The notes: a model not told the origin generated them from the letters alone. 64,000 nucleotides of DNA from Hahellaceae bacterium (GCA_024234505.1 JACKOD010000002.1:186001-250000), one strand, 5' to 3'; shown: positions 25,723-34,554, counted from the stretch's first letter. Program-made: numbers and translations.

Positions 25723-27169
25723 TCAAAAGAATGGAATGATGGGCGAGATCCCGGAAATGCGCCGGATTCGTCGGATTCACTTTGTAGGGATTGGTGGTTC
25801 CGGAATGTGCGGCATCGCGGAGGTGCTGTTGAACCAGGGATATTTAATTAGCGGTTCTGATATTAAGGCGTCCGGAGTGACGGATCGCCTTAAGTCTTTG
25901 GGAGTCACTATCTTCATTGGCCACCAGGAAGACAACGTTGCGGATGTTGATGTTGTCGTCGTATCCAGTGCGGTCAACGAGCAGAATCCTGAAGTGAAAC
26001 AGGCTCGCAACGATCGAATTCCGGTCGTTCCCCGTGCGGAAATGCTGGCAGAGATTATGCGCTACAGACATGGGATAGCTGTTGCGGGCACACATGGAAA
26101 AACTACGACGACCAGTTTGATTGCTTCGGTGCTGGGTGAGGCGGGTCTGGATCCGACATTTGTGATCGGCGGACGACTGAACAGTGCTGGAACCAATGCG
26201 CAGTTAGGCGCTTCAAGGTTCATCGTGGCAGAAGCTGATGAAAGTGACGCGTCGTTTTTGCACCTGACTCCCATGGTTGCCATTGTGACGAACATCGATG
26301 CGGATCATATGCACACCTACGGTGGCGATTTTTCAAGGCTGGAACAGACCTTCATCGATTTTCTTCATAACCTCCCGTTTTACGGTGTGGCAGTGATGTG
26401 TATTGATGATCCGGTCGTGCGAAAGCTGATTCCGCAGGTAGCACGCTCGGTTATTACCTACGGACTTAGCGCAGATGCCGACTATAGAGCTGAAAATATA
26501 AGCATTACGGGAATGCATACGTCTTTTACAGCGAAGCGCCCAGGTGGACTGCCCGATCTGGAAGTGATGATTCGCATGCCGGGCGTACACAACGTGTTGA
26601 ATGCGCTGGCGACTATTGCAGTGGCAACAGACGAAGGACTGGAGGATGCGTCAATCGTGTCGGGCCTGGCGAATTTCGGCGGAGTCGGGCGTCGGTTCCA
26701 AGTCTATGGCGAATATGATACCGGGTGTGGTCAGGTCATGCTGGTGGACGATTATGGACATCACCCTAGAGAAGTCGAAGCGGTAATCAAGGCGGTGCGT
26801 GCGGGCTGGCCGGAAAAGCGTTTAGTCATGATCTATCAACCTCACAGATATAGTCGGACCTGTGACTTATACGAAGATTTCGTGAAAGTTCTTTCCGAGG
26901 TGGATGTACTGCTGCTCATGAATGTGTATTCGGCAGGAGAGGCGCCAATTCCGGGTGCGGATAGTCGGAGTCTGTGTCGTAGCATTCGCCAGCGCGGACA
27001 AATTGATCCGGTATTCATTGATGATGGCAGTGAAGTGGAAACCGTGCTGGCCAATATCATACAAAATGGCGACATGCTGCTTACGCAGGGGGCTGGCGAT
27101 ATTAATAGCATAGCGATGCGTCTGGCGGATCAAAAGCTGGTGTTGGTAAACAAGGAATCGGGTAACTAG
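25715..27169 (+). CDS. murC: UDP-MurNAc: L-alanine ligase
   Basis: First amino-acid-adding Mur ligase. The open frame extends upstream to 25673, but the GTG at 25715 sits 6 bp after a GGAGG and gives a 484-aa protein; ATGs at 25736 and 25739 are further alternatives. The UDP-binding Rossmann loop is IHFVGIGGSGMCGIAEVL, the P-loop is AGTHGKTTTTSLI, and EADESDASFLHL, NIDADHMHTY and DDYGHHPREVEAV are present. The gene overlaps murG by 8 bp and is followed by ddlB after 3 bp. Confidence 0.95.
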   Translation: MVDQKNGMMGEIPEMRRIRRIHFVGIGGSGMCGIAEVLLNQGYLISGSDIKASGVTDRLKSLGVTIFIGHQEDNVADVDVVVVSSAVNEQNPEVKQARNDRIPVVPRAEMLAEIMRYRHGIAVAGTHGKTTTTSLIASVLGEAGLDPTFVIGGRLNSAGTNAQLGASRFIVAEADESDASFLHLTPMVAIVTNIDADHMHTYGGDFSRLEQTFIDFLHNLPFYGVAVMCIDDPVVRKLIPQVARSVITYGLSADADYRAENISITGMHTSFTAKRPGGLPDLEVMIRMPGVHNVLNALATIAVATDEGLEDASIVSGLANFGGVGRRFQVYGEYDTGCGQVMLVDDYGHHPREVEAVIKAVRAGWPEKRLVMIYQPHRYSRTCDLYEDFVKVLSEVDVLLLMNVYSAGEAPIPGADSRSLCRSIRQRGQIDPVFIDDGSEVETVLANIIQNGDMLLTQGAGDINSIAMRLADQKLVLVNKESGN

Positions 27170-27172
27170 GCG

Positions 27173-28144
27173 ATGGGTGAGTGTTGGACAGCAATGCCGG
27201 AACAAGTCGCGCGTATCGGGAAAACCATCGTGCTTTTTGGCGGTGCCTCTGCAGAAAGAGACGTTTCCCTTAAAAGCGGGCGCGCCGTGACAGAAGCATT
27301 GATTAGTGCAGGTATCGATGCGCAAGGCATGGAAGTTGATGGTGTAGATTGGGCATGGTTGCTAACGTCGCCCGCGCAGTGGGATAGCGTATTTATTGCA
27401 CTGCACGGGCGTGGTGGTGAGGATGGTACGCTCCAGGGCATGCTGGAAAGTCTGCGTCTGCCATACACTGGCAGCGGGGTATTGGCCTCGGCACTTGCCA
27501 TGGACAAATTAAGAACAAAACAGCTTTGGCGCAGTTGTGATTTACCTACCCCAGAGTTTTGTTTTGTTGAGAAAGGTGAGTCGCTGCCCGAGCGTTTACG
27601 AGCCATCGCAGATGAACTCGGATTACCGCTGATGGTTAAAGCAGCGCATGAGGGTTCCAGTATCGGCGTATACAAAGTCAATAGTCTGGATGACTTGCTT
27701 GCGGCTGCAGAAAAAGCGCTGACTCATGACAGCCTGTTATTGATTGAACAATGGATCAGCGGCCCAGAGTTTACGGTCGCTATATTGGGAGACGAAGCGT
27801 TGCCGGTCATCGGATTACGCACGGATCACGGGTTTTATGATTACGACGCAAAATACTTATCAAATTCCACGGAATATTTGCTACCCAGCGGACTGACTCC
27901 GCAGAAGGAGGCCGAAATTCAGGCATTGGCACTGCGTGCATTTAAAGTGCTGGGATGTAAAGGGTGGGGACGAATTGATGTCATGCAGGATCAGGAAGGA
28001 TGTTTCTGGTTGCTGGAGGCCAATACCGTTCCGGGAATGACCGATCATAGCCTGGTTCCTATGGCCGCCAAGGCGAGTGGCTTGAGCTTTGAAGAATTGG
28101 TGGTGCGTATTATTGAGGAAAGCATCCCTCGGGCAAAAGGGTGA
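27173..28144 (+). CDS. ddlB: D-alanine: D-alanine ligase
   Basis: ATP-grasp ligase of 323 aa that makes the D-Ala-D-Ala dipeptide used by MurF. Motifs: LFGGASAERDVSLKSG, HGRGGEDGTLQGMLE, the lid region HEGSSIGVYKV and the Mg-binding C-terminal segment RIDVMQDQEGCFWLLEANTVPGMT. The start is ATG 27173; a second ATG seven codons in (27194) is possible. It lies between murC and ftsQ, the usual place of ddlB. Confidence 0.95.
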   Translation: MGECWTAMPEQVARIGKTIVLFGGASAERDVSLKSGRAVTEALISAGIDAQGMEVDGVDWAWLLTSPAQWDSVFIALHGRGGEDGTLQGMLESLRLPYTGSGVLASALAMDKLRTKQLWRSCDLPTPEFCFVEKGESLPERLRAIADELGLPLMVKAAHEGSSIGVYKVNSLDDLLAAAEKALTHDSLLLIEQWISGPEFTVAILGDEALPVIGLRTDHGFYDYDAKYLSNSTEYLLPSGLTPQKEAEIQALALRAFKVLGCKGWGRIDVMQDQEGCFWLLEANTVPGMTDHSLVPMAAKASGLSFEELVVRIIEESIPRAKG

Positions 28145-28145
28145 T

Positions 28146-29000
28146 ATGAAAAAAATGGCTCGGAAAGACACCGCTTCCGGAGAATCCGCTGCGGTTCGCA
28201 GGGGCGCGACTCCTTTGGAAGTCTCGCCTCGGGAACTCCGGGTAAAAAAGGCGGCTGCGTTTTCGATACCGGATATTCGCTTGCCGTGGCGAAAATTGGT
28301 GGGGAGTCTGGTGGTCGTGATGTTCTCCATCGCATTGGTGATCGGTAGTGAGCCCTTGATTGCCAAACTGGATCGTCCGATTGCACTGGTTGAAGTTCAG
28401 GGTGAATTTCAATATTTGCCGATGGCTCAGCTGGAGACGCATTTGCAGGGCTTTCTGGGCGAAAGCTTTCTGGCAATTGACTTGGACAAAGTGAAGCAGT
28501 CTGCTGAGGCATTACCTTGGGTATATAGCGCATCCGTCCAGCGCGTATGGCCAAGTAAATTAGTGGTACAGGTCACGGAGCAACAACCTGCCGCACGTTG
28601 GAATGGAGATGCGTTGCTTAATGTTTGGGGGCAGATTTTTACCCCTGATTCATTGGCGGGATTCGATCATTTGGCAGATTTAAGTGGTCCGGATTCAGAG
28701 GCAATAAAGGTTTTAAGTCAGTTTGCACATTGGCAGCAAGCGTTGATGAAGCATTCGATTAATATCAACGGTGTTCGGCTGGAAGCACGGGGTGCCTGGA
28801 ATCTGAAACTGGAAGATGAGGTTTGGGTGTTGTTGGGGCGAGGCGAGTTAGATCATCGACTTGCACGTTTTGCAAAAGTTTACACCCGTGTTTTGAAACC
28901 CAACGTTTCGGATGTCGCGCAGATTGATGTTCGCTATACGAACGGGATCGCGGTCCGCTGGAAGGAGCACGCAGAACATCCAGAGGCGAAGCGCGGCTAA
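28146..29000 (+). CDS. ftsQ: Cell division protein FtsQ
   Basis: Bitopic divisome protein. The ATG at 28146 lies one base after the ddlB stop and gives 284 aa, preferred over the longer open frame starting inside ddlB (28089). A basic cytoplasmic N-terminus, a membrane helix at about 51-68 (LVGSLVVVMFSIALVIGS), a POTRA domain from about 79 (VEVQGEFQYLP, then LPWVYSASVQRVWPSKLVVQV) and the beta domain follow. FtsQ recruits FtsL and FtsB. The next gene, ftsA, starts after 69 bp. Confidence 0.93.
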   Translation: MKKMARKDTASGESAAVRRGATPLEVSPRELRVKKAAAFSIPDIRLPWRKLVGSLVVVMFSIALVIGSEPLIAKLDRPIALVEVQGEFQYLPMAQLETHLQGFLGESFLAIDLDKVKQSAEALPWVYSASVQRVWPSKLVVQVTEQQPAARWNGDALLNVWGQIFTPDSLAGFDHLADLSGPDSEAIKVLSQFAHWQQALMKHSININGVRLEARGAWNLKLEDEVWVLLGRGELDHRLARFAKVYTRVLKPNVSDVAQIDVRYTNGIAVRWKEHAEHPEAKRG

Positions 29001-29069
29001 TGCCAGGCGGCCTTCAAAAGGAATATTTCGTACCGGAGTTTACCGGAACGCACAAAAGGTAGAGCGGGA

Positions 29070-30305
29070 ATGTCAGGGTTAACAAACGACAAATTGATAG
29101 TTGGATTGGATATAGGGACATCCAAAATCGTCGCGATTGTCGGAAAGCGAGGCGAGGATGGCATGGTCGATGTGGTGGGCGTTGGCTCTCATCCTTCGCG
29201 CGGCCTGAAGCGAGGTGTGGTTGTTAATATAGAGACAACAGTGCAGGCAATTCAGCGGGCTGTTGAAGAAGCCGAATTAATGGCTGGTTGTGAAATTCAC
29301 TCTGTATACGCCGGGATTGCGGGTAGCCATGTACGTAGCCTCAATTCACATGGCATTGTGGCTGTTCGCGACAGAGAGGTCACTCAGGCAGATATAGAGC
29401 GGGTTATTGATGCAGCCCAGGCGGTTGCCATCCCGGCAGATCAGAAAATACTGCACATCTTGCCGCAAGAATATGTCATTGATAATCAAGAGGGTATCAA
29501 AGAGCCTCTGGGGATGTCGGGGGTGCGGCTCGAAGCCAAAGTGCATTTGGTAACTTGTGCCGTGAATGCGTCTCAAAATATCGAAAAGTGCGTCAAGCGC
29601 TGCAATCTTGAGGTGGATGACATCATTCTTGAGCAGTTGGCTTCCAGTTACGCCGTGTTAACCGACGATGAAAAGGAGTTGGGGGTTTGTGTGGTAGATA
29701 TTGGTGGCGGCACCACCGATATTGCGATTTGGACCGGCGGTTCGATTCGACATACCGCTGTTATTCCCATCGCAGGGGATCAGGTGACCAACGACATAGC
29801 CATGGCGTTGCGTACACCCACACAAAATGCAGAAGAGATAAAAATACGCTACGCCTGCGCGTTAACACAGCTGGCGGGTGCAGACGAAACCATAAAAGTT
29901 CCCAGTGTAGGCGAACGTCTTCCCAGGGATTTATCGAGACAGACGCTGGCTGAAGTGGTTGAACCGAGATACGAAGAGCTATTCACGTTGATTCAGTCAG
30001 AGCTGCGACGCAGTGGTTACGAAGATCTGGTTGCAGCAGGCATTGTGCTGACTGGCGGAACTTCTCGAATGGAAGGTGCCGTTGAACTGGCGGAAGAGAT
30101 TTTTCACATGCCCGTCAGACTGGCTTCACCCAATGGTGTTTCTGGTCTGGTGGATGTAGTAAACAACCCCATGTATGCAACCGGTGTCGGTTTGCTTATG
30201 TATGGGATTCAGAGACAGGAGCATGGTCGTGCTCCAGCGGTAAAACAAGAGCCTGATCAGGGTTTATTTGACCGGCTGAAAAACTGGTTTACCGGAAATT
30301 TTTAA
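29070..30305 (+). CDS. ftsA: Cell division protein FtsA
   Basis: Actin-like ATPase (411 aa) that tethers FtsZ to the membrane and signals to the divisome. Nucleotide-binding motifs include VGLDIGTSKIVAIVG at the N-terminus, VVDIGGGTTDIAIW and IVLTGGTSRMEGAVELA. The last residues, LFDRLKNWFTGNF, form the expected amphipathic membrane-targeting helix. ftsZ follows after 39 bp. Confidence 0.97.
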   Translation: MSGLTNDKLIVGLDIGTSKIVAIVGKRGEDGMVDVVGVGSHPSRGLKRGVVVNIETTVQAIQRAVEEAELMAGCEIHSVYAGIAGSHVRSLNSHGIVAVRDREVTQADIERVIDAAQAVAIPADQKILHILPQEYVIDNQEGIKEPLGMSGVRLEAKVHLVTCAVNASQNIEKCVKRCNLEVDDIILEQLASSYAVLTDDEKELGVCVVDIGGGTTDIAIWTGGSIRHTAVIPIAGDQVTNDIAMALRTPTQNAEEIKIRYACALTQLAGADETIKVPSVGERLPRDLSRQTLAEVVEPRYEELFTLIQSELRRSGYEDLVAAGIVLTGGTSRMEGAVELAEEIFHMPVRLASPNGVSGLVDVVNNPMYATGVGLLMYGIQRQEHGRAPAVKQEPDQGLFDRLKNWFTGNF

Positions 30306-30344
30306 AACAATTGACAGAAGAACTACAAGAAGGAGAAATGGGCG

Positions 30345-31514
30345 ATGTTTGAGCTTGTAGAAAACTTACCACAAAATGCAGTGATTAAAGTTGTTGGTGT
30401 AGGCGGTGGCGGCGGCAACGCTGTGCGCCATATGCTTGCAAATCATATTGAAGGTGTTGAATTTATATGTGCCAACACCGACGCGCAGGCACTCAAGGAA
30501 CTGGATGGCAAAACAGTCATTCAACTGGGTGGCAATATGACGAAAGGTCTGGGAGCGGGGGCAAATCCGGAAGTGGGACGCCAGGCCGCACTCGAAGACC
30601 GGGAGCGTATTGCAGAAGCGATTAAAGGCGCCGATATGGTCTTTATTACGGCGGGTATGGGTGGCGGAACCGGTACCGGTGGTGCACCGGTGGTTGCAGA
30701 AGTAGCCCGTGATCTGGGAATACTCACCGTAGCCGTTGTCACCAAACCCTTCCCGTTTGAAGGCGGGAAACGTATGAAGGTTGCTGAAGCCGGATTGGCC
30801 GAGCTGGCACGCAACGTTGACTCATTGATCACTATACCCAACGAAAAATTGTTGTCGGTACTGGGCAAGAATACCACGCTTCTGGACGCCTTTAGTTCGG
30901 CAAATGATGTACTGCTGGGCGCGGTTCAGGGGATTGCGGATCTGATCATTCGCCCGGGTATGATCAACGTCGACTTTGCAGACGTTAAGACGGTGATGTC
31001 TGAAATGGGTATGGCGATGATGGGAAGTGGTATTTCCCGTGGCGAAAACCGCGCTAGAGAAGCTGCTGAAATGGCTATTCGCAGCCCGCTGCTGGAAGAT
31101 ATCAATTTGCAGGGCGCAAGAGGTATTTTGGTGAATATTACCGCCGGCCCCAATTTGAATTTGGGTGAATTCGCCGAAATTGGTGCCATTGTTGAAGAAA
31201 TTGCAGCTGATGCTGCCACAGTGGTGGTCGGAACGGCGATAGATCCCGAAATGACTGAAGAGCTGAAAGTGACGGTGGTAGCAACCGGCCTGGGACAAGT
31301 GGTTGAGAAGCCGGTTAAAGTGGTGGATAACACAAAAGTGCTGGATGGAAAAACCGATTACAAGCAGCTGGATCGTCCTGCCATTACGCGTAAGCATGCG
31401 GCAGCAACGGGTGGAAATACGGCGGCTGCGCTTGAAACTCGCACGGTAAGCAACGTCAATAGCAATGCAGACTATCTGGACATTCCTGCATTTTTGAGAC
31501 GTCAGGCAGATTAA
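30345..31514 (+). CDS. ftsZ: Cell division protein FtsZ
   Basis: Tubulin-like GTPase (389 aa) that forms the cytokinetic ring. The tubulin signature is GGGTGTGGAP, the T7 loop NVDFADVKTVM supplies catalytic residues, and the protein ends with the conserved C-terminal peptide DYLDIPAFLRRQAD that binds FtsA and other partners. A GC-rich-type linker precedes it. The ribosome binding site is AAGGAG. This closes the dcw cluster; lpxC has its own candidate promoter downstream. Confidence 0.98.
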   Translation: MFELVENLPQNAVIKVVGVGGGGGNAVRHMLANHIEGVEFICANTDAQALKELDGKTVIQLGGNMTKGLGAGANPEVGRQAALEDRERIAEAIKGADMVFITAGMGGGTGTGGAPVVAEVARDLGILTVAVVTKPFPFEGGKRMKVAEAGLAELARNVDSLITIPNEKLLSVLGKNTTLLDAFSSANDVLLGAVQGIADLIIRPGMINVDFADVKTVMSEMGMAMMGSGISRGENRAREAAEMAIRSPLLEDINLQGARGILVNITAGPNLNLGEFAEIGAIVEEIAADAATVVVGTAIDPEMTEELKVTVVATGLGQVVEKPVKVVDNTKVLDGKTDYKQLDRPAITRKHAAATGGNTAAALETRTVSNVNSNADYLDIPAFLRRQAD

Positions 31515-31540
31515 TCATAGGTTATTGTACCGATTTCAGA

Positions 31541-31569
31541 TGGAGTGTTTGTGGGCTTTCTGGTATGAT
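31541..31569 (+). promoter_or_regulatory. Putative promoter of lpxC
   Basis: An extended -10 element, TGG directly before TATGAT (31564-31569), lies about 80 bp upstream of the lpxC ATG. The -35 region (TGGAGT, 17 bp upstream) is a weak match, which is common with extended -10 promoters. Confidence 0.45.
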
Positions 31570-31650
31570 TCGACCAAATTTTAGTCAGTTATGCCGAATG
31601 TTAAGCGGAAATCAACATCAGTGAATCAAGTACAAGGCGATAAAATACAT

Positions 31651-32565
31651 ATGATTAGGCAGCGAACCCTGAAGAATATTATTCGTGCAACGGGTGTAGG
31701 TTTGCATTCTGGTAAGAAAGTTTACCTAACGTTAAAACCTGCGCCTGTTGATACGGGGATCGTCTTCATTCGTACCGATCTTGAGCCAACGGTGAGTATT
31801 ACTGCACGTGCAGAAAATGTAGGCGAAACCATGTTATCTACCACGCTGGTAAAAGGCAGCGTGAAGGTATCTACGGTAGAGCATCTGTTGTCTGCGATGG
31901 CCGGTTTGGGGATCGATAACTGCTTTGTCGAGGTGAGTGCCGAAGAGGTGCCCATTATGGATGGCAGTGCCGGCCCGTTTGTGTTTTTAATTCAATCGGC
32001 AGGCATTAAAGAGCAGGATGCGGCAAAGAAATTCATCCGGATCAAAAAGGAGATTACGGTACAGGATGGAGACAAGCGGGCGACATTTATCCCGTTTGAT
32101 GGCTTCAAAGTCGGCTTTGAGATTGATTTTGATCACCCGGTATTTCAGGGGAGAACAAAGGAAACGGCCGTCGATTTTTCCAGCACGTCTTTTGTCAAGG
32201 AAGTGAGTCGCGCTAGAACCTTTGGCTTTATGCGTGATATAGAAAAACTTCGCTCTATGAACCTGGCATTGGGTGGAAGTGTTGATAACGCCATTGTTGT
32301 CGATGATTACAAAGTACTCAATGAAGATGGTTTACGGTACGAAGATGAATTTGTAAAGCATAAAATTCTTGATGCTATTGGTGATCTGTATTTGCTTGGA
32401 AACAGCCTTATTGGTGAGTTTCGTGGTTACAAGTCGGGTCATGATCTGAACAATAAGCTGTTGAGAGCACTGATTGCACAAACCGATGCATGGGAAGTAG
32501 AAACATTTGAAGATGAATCGCGCGTGCCCATTTCCTATATGAAGCCCGCGGCTGTGGCTCCCTGA
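31651..32565 (+). CDS. lpxC: UDP-3-O-acyl-GlcNAc deacetylase LpxC
   Basis: Zinc-dependent deacetylase catalysing the committed step of lipid A synthesis. The ATG at 31651 gives 304 aa and starts MIRQRTLKNIIRATGVGLHSG, in line with E. coli LpxC (305 aa). The frame is open back to 31591, but that extension is not conserved. Zinc ligands are expected in TVEHLLSAMAG and HKILDAIGD; PIMDGSAGPFV and RARTFGFM are family sequences. The C-terminal tail (about 290-304) ends KPAAVAP; in E. coli this tail controls FtsH degradation. Its stop lies one base from the convergent dciA stop. Confidence 0.96.
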   Translation: MIRQRTLKNIIRATGVGLHSGKKVYLTLKPAPVDTGIVFIRTDLEPTVSITARAENVGETMLSTTLVKGSVKVSTVEHLLSAMAGLGIDNCFVEVSAEEVPIMDGSAGPFVFLIQSAGIKEQDAAKKFIRIKKEITVQDGDKRATFIPFDGFKVGFEIDFDHPVFQGRTKETAVDFSSTSFVKEVSRARTFGFMRDIEKLRSMNLALGGSVDNAIVVDDYKVLNEDGLRYEDEFVKHKILDAIGDLYLLGNSLIGEFRGYKSGHDLNNKLLRALIAQTDAWEVETFEDESRVPISYMKPAAVAP

Positions 32566-32566
32566 T

Positions 32567-33025
32567 TCAGACTGGCTTGTTTGCCCTTTCAGCCAGTTTG
32601 AGCAGAACAGCCCGCAAATGCACATCTTCAGTATGCCCGGCTTCTTCGACGAGTAGTCGGGCATTTTCTTCGCTTAAATGCAGTTCTTTTCTTTCTCTTA
32701 CTGTTTTATATCTATTTGGGCGGATCTTTACATTTATTTTTGTGATTCGCTGAAGCGATGGAGTGTGTGCAAGGGATGCTAAGATTTCCGACTGAATAAA
32801 TTTGAAGCGTGTCGCAAGAACTGCACTACTTGTGATTAGTACAAGTGTTCCTGATTGAATGTTTGCGATTTTGAATTTAAATTTCAGAGTATCAGGTAGC
32901 AATTCATTGAGATTGCTTTCTAGTCTGATTACGGCTTGAGCCTGTCGGAATAGGCGATTTAAGTCGTTGCTGCTCTGCGTCAGTTCATTCAAGCCAGTTA
33001 CATCAGTAAGTCGGGCGTTCTTCAT
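32567..33025 (-). CDS. dciA: DciA family (DUF721) replicative helicase loader
   Basis: A 152-aa DUF721 protein. DciA is the ancestral bacterial loader of the DnaB helicase, replaced in enterobacteria by DnaC. The N-terminal part (about 10-100) contains the KH-like core (FKFKIANIQSGTLVLITSSAVLATRF, cited here in pieces: FKFKIANIQSG and TLVLITSSAV). The C-terminal tail is charged and helical. The position between lpxC and the peptidase-secA group matches Pseudomonas. It is convergent with lpxC, and its 3' end may contain the lpxC terminator hairpin. Confidence 0.85.
   Translation of the reverse strand: MKNARLTDVTGLNELTQSSNDLNRLFRQAQAVIRLESNLNELLPDTLKFKFKIANIQSGTLVLITSSAVLATRFKFIQSEILASLAHTPSLQRITKINVKIRPNRYKTVRERKELHLSEENARLLVEEAGHTEDVHLRAVLLKLAERANKPV
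32571..32597 (+). terminator. Candidate lpxC terminator inside the 3' end of dciA
   Basis: ACTGGCT (32571-32577) pairs with AGCCAGT (32591-32597) starting 5 bp after the lpxC stop codon, within the coding end of convergent dciA. Only two or three T residues follow, so it is weak. Confidence 0.35.
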
Positions 33026-33321
33026 GGCTTTTTATGTATCCAATAGGGTGTACTATTTACAAGAGTAACAAATTGCAAATCTTTAATGAAATGGTATAAC
33101 AGTGTGACGAACTTTGGTTCACAAATACGGCTCCTCTAGGAGGATATAGCGCCGACAATTGGGTAAAATGATACGCAATGTAACAATAATCAACGTTTCT
33201 GGTGTTAAAAAACGTTAGACTTACGATCGGGTTCATTTTTTCTGTAAAACGAGTCTGTACAAGTAGTTTGAGATGAGCTGCAAATAATTCAGGCATCACA
33301 TTACATTGGGTTGCACTACTC
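33026..33321. other. dciA-peptidase divergent intergenic region
   Basis: A 296-bp gap between divergent genes. It holds a good plus-strand promoter (33073-33100) and then a leader of about 215 nt for the peptidase gene. The leader contains a small hairpin that buries an AGGAGG sequence (33132-33144) and a 20-codon open frame beginning TTG at 33159 and ending TAG at 33218. Neither has a proven role. Confidence 0.5.
33073..33100 (+). promoter_or_regulatory. Promoter of the M23 peptidase gene
   Basis: TTGCAA (33073-33078), 16 bp, then TATAAC (33095-33100) preceded by TGG, an extended -10 form. Transcription would begin about 215 nt before the coding start. Confidence 0.55.
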
Positions 33322-34269
33322 ATGAATATAATTTTTGTTGGTCGCCGTCACGGGCAATCAAAACAGATTTCGTTAGATTCTAACAAACTTGTAACGGCAG
33401 GTTTGTCTGTACTGGCTACTTTCTTACTGGTGTTTGTTTCTGGTTATTTTCTGGGCGATTCCGGATCGCCTACGCTGGTAAGCGGTGTTTCGGTGCTGCA
33501 AAAGGAAGCTGTAGATGATTGGCAGCAGCAGCTTGCAGAACAAAAGGCAGAAGTATTAGTTGTGAAAGAACGTGCGCAGCAACAAATTGATGCCCTTACT
33601 TTGAGATTGGGTGAGATGCAGGCGCGATTGTTGCGTTTGGATGCGTTAGGGCAGCGGCTCACGTCGGAAGCCCGGCTGGAAAAAAGCGAGTTTGATTTTA
33701 CTGCGCGTCCGGCACAAGGTGGCCCGGAAGATGCCAGCCTGAGTGAATCTTATTCATTGCCTGATCTCAATGACTTGCTGGCTCAGGTAGAGAGTCAGAT
33801 TAATGATAGAGAGCAACAGCTCGAATTGCTGAATGAGTTTCTGGTAACGCGTAATATCCGTGAGCAAATGGTGGTCGCGGGTAGTCCTATAACGGGAGGG
33901 TGGCTGTCTTCGCGTTATGGTTACAGATCGGATCCTTTTAGCGGTCGTCGCGCCTGGCATGCCGGTGTCGACTTCGCAGGAAAGGATGGTAGTGATATTC
34001 TGGCGGTCGCCTCCGGCGTGGTTACCTGGTCTGCAGAGCGCAATGGCTATGGTAATCTGGTCGAACTGAATCATGGTGATGGAATTACAACGCGATACGG
34101 ACATTGCAAAGAGATACTTGTGAAAACAGGGGAAATTGTTCAGAAGGGGCAGATCATCGCGCGCATGGGAAGCACGGGTCGCTCAACAGGACCTCATGTT
34201 CACTATGAAGTACTCAAAGAAGGTAAGTCACTCAACCCCGAGAAATATATCAATCGGGCAAGTCGCTAA
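33322..34269 (+). CDS. M23 family (LytM-type) peptidoglycan peptidase
   Basis: Inner-membrane-anchored murein endopeptidase of 315 aa. A short cytoplasmic N-terminus, one membrane helix (about 24-45), a periplasmic coiled coil (about 60-120 and 148-172) and a C-terminal LytM domain (about 185-310). The zinc site appears complete: H213-x-x-x-D217 (AWHAGVDFAG) and H292-x-H294 (GPHVHYEV), so it should be catalytically competent, unlike EnvC or NlpD. Position between dciA and secA matches Pseudomonas. Substrate and activator are unknown. The ribosome binding site is weak. Confidence 0.85.
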   Translation: MNIIFVGRRHGQSKQISLDSNKLVTAGLSVLATFLLVFVSGYFLGDSGSPTLVSGVSVLQKEAVDDWQQQLAEQKAEVLVVKERAQQQIDALTLRLGEMQARLLRLDALGQRLTSEARLEKSEFDFTARPAQGGPEDASLSESYSLPDLNDLLAQVESQINDREQQLELLNEFLVTRNIREQMVVAGSPITGGWLSSRYGYRSDPFSGRRAWHAGVDFAGKDGSDILAVASGVVTWSAERNGYGNLVELNHGDGITTRYGHCKEILVKTGEIVQKGQIIARMGSTGRSTGPHVHYEVLKEGKSLNPEKYINRASR

Positions 34270-34289
34270 TATCCTCCTGCCGTATTGTG

Positions 34290-34356
34290 TGCGAAAGAAT
34301 CCTTGGAAAGAAGGTGATTCTTTCGCAGAATCGCATATTCTTGATTTTTTCCAAGG
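34290..34356 (+). promoter_or_regulatory. Competing RNA pairings upstream of secA
   Basis: A perfect 12-bp stem joins 34290-34301 to 34316-34327 (core GAAAGAATC and GATTCTTTC) around a 14-nt loop. The loop sequence CTTGGAAAGAA can instead pair with the T-rich segment 34345-34355 (TTTTTTCCAAG), 12 pairs in all if 34301 and 34356 are included, with one G-T. The two could coexist as a pseudoknot or act as alternatives. The first hairpin, or a small AGAAT/ATTCT stem (34327-34341) followed by TTGATTTTTT, may also terminate the peptidase transcript. Confidence 0.5.
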
Positions 34357-34365
34357 CGTTAACTT

Positions 34366-34393
34366 TTGCGCTGATTGAAAATCGCGTTAGAAT
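34366..34393 (+). promoter_or_regulatory. Putative promoter of secA
   Basis: TTGCGC (34366-34371), 16 bp, then TAGAAT (34388-34393). Transcription would start near 34400, after the structured region, giving a leader of about 155 nt. Confidence 0.45.
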
Positions 34394-34554
34394 GTCCCCC
34401 ATTAATTTTTATGTGTGCAGGGAAGATTTAACTCGCTGGTTGAACAAAGTCCTTGAGTACGTTAATAACAGGGAGCAGATGGGCTTAAGTTGTGTTGCAC
34501 GCTTACGCTTTGTTTGACTGAAACAATAATATTTGACTCGGCAAGACAGGTGCT

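Larger units (their letters stand above)
34270..34554 (+). other. secA leader region
   Basis: A 285-bp gap holding two mutually constrained RNA pairings (34290-34356), a candidate promoter (34366-34393) and a 12-codon open frame MGLSCVARLRFV (ATG 34479, TGA 34517) preceded by GGGAG and ending 37 bp before secA. No SecM-like secreted arrest peptide can be recognised. Details are given in the separate entries. Confidence 0.5.

Noticed and set aside
34287..34517. SecM-like arrest peptide upstream of secA
   Set aside because: The 76-codon frame across the leader has no signal peptide and no SecM-type arrest sequence, and it overlaps the hairpin and the predicted promoter.
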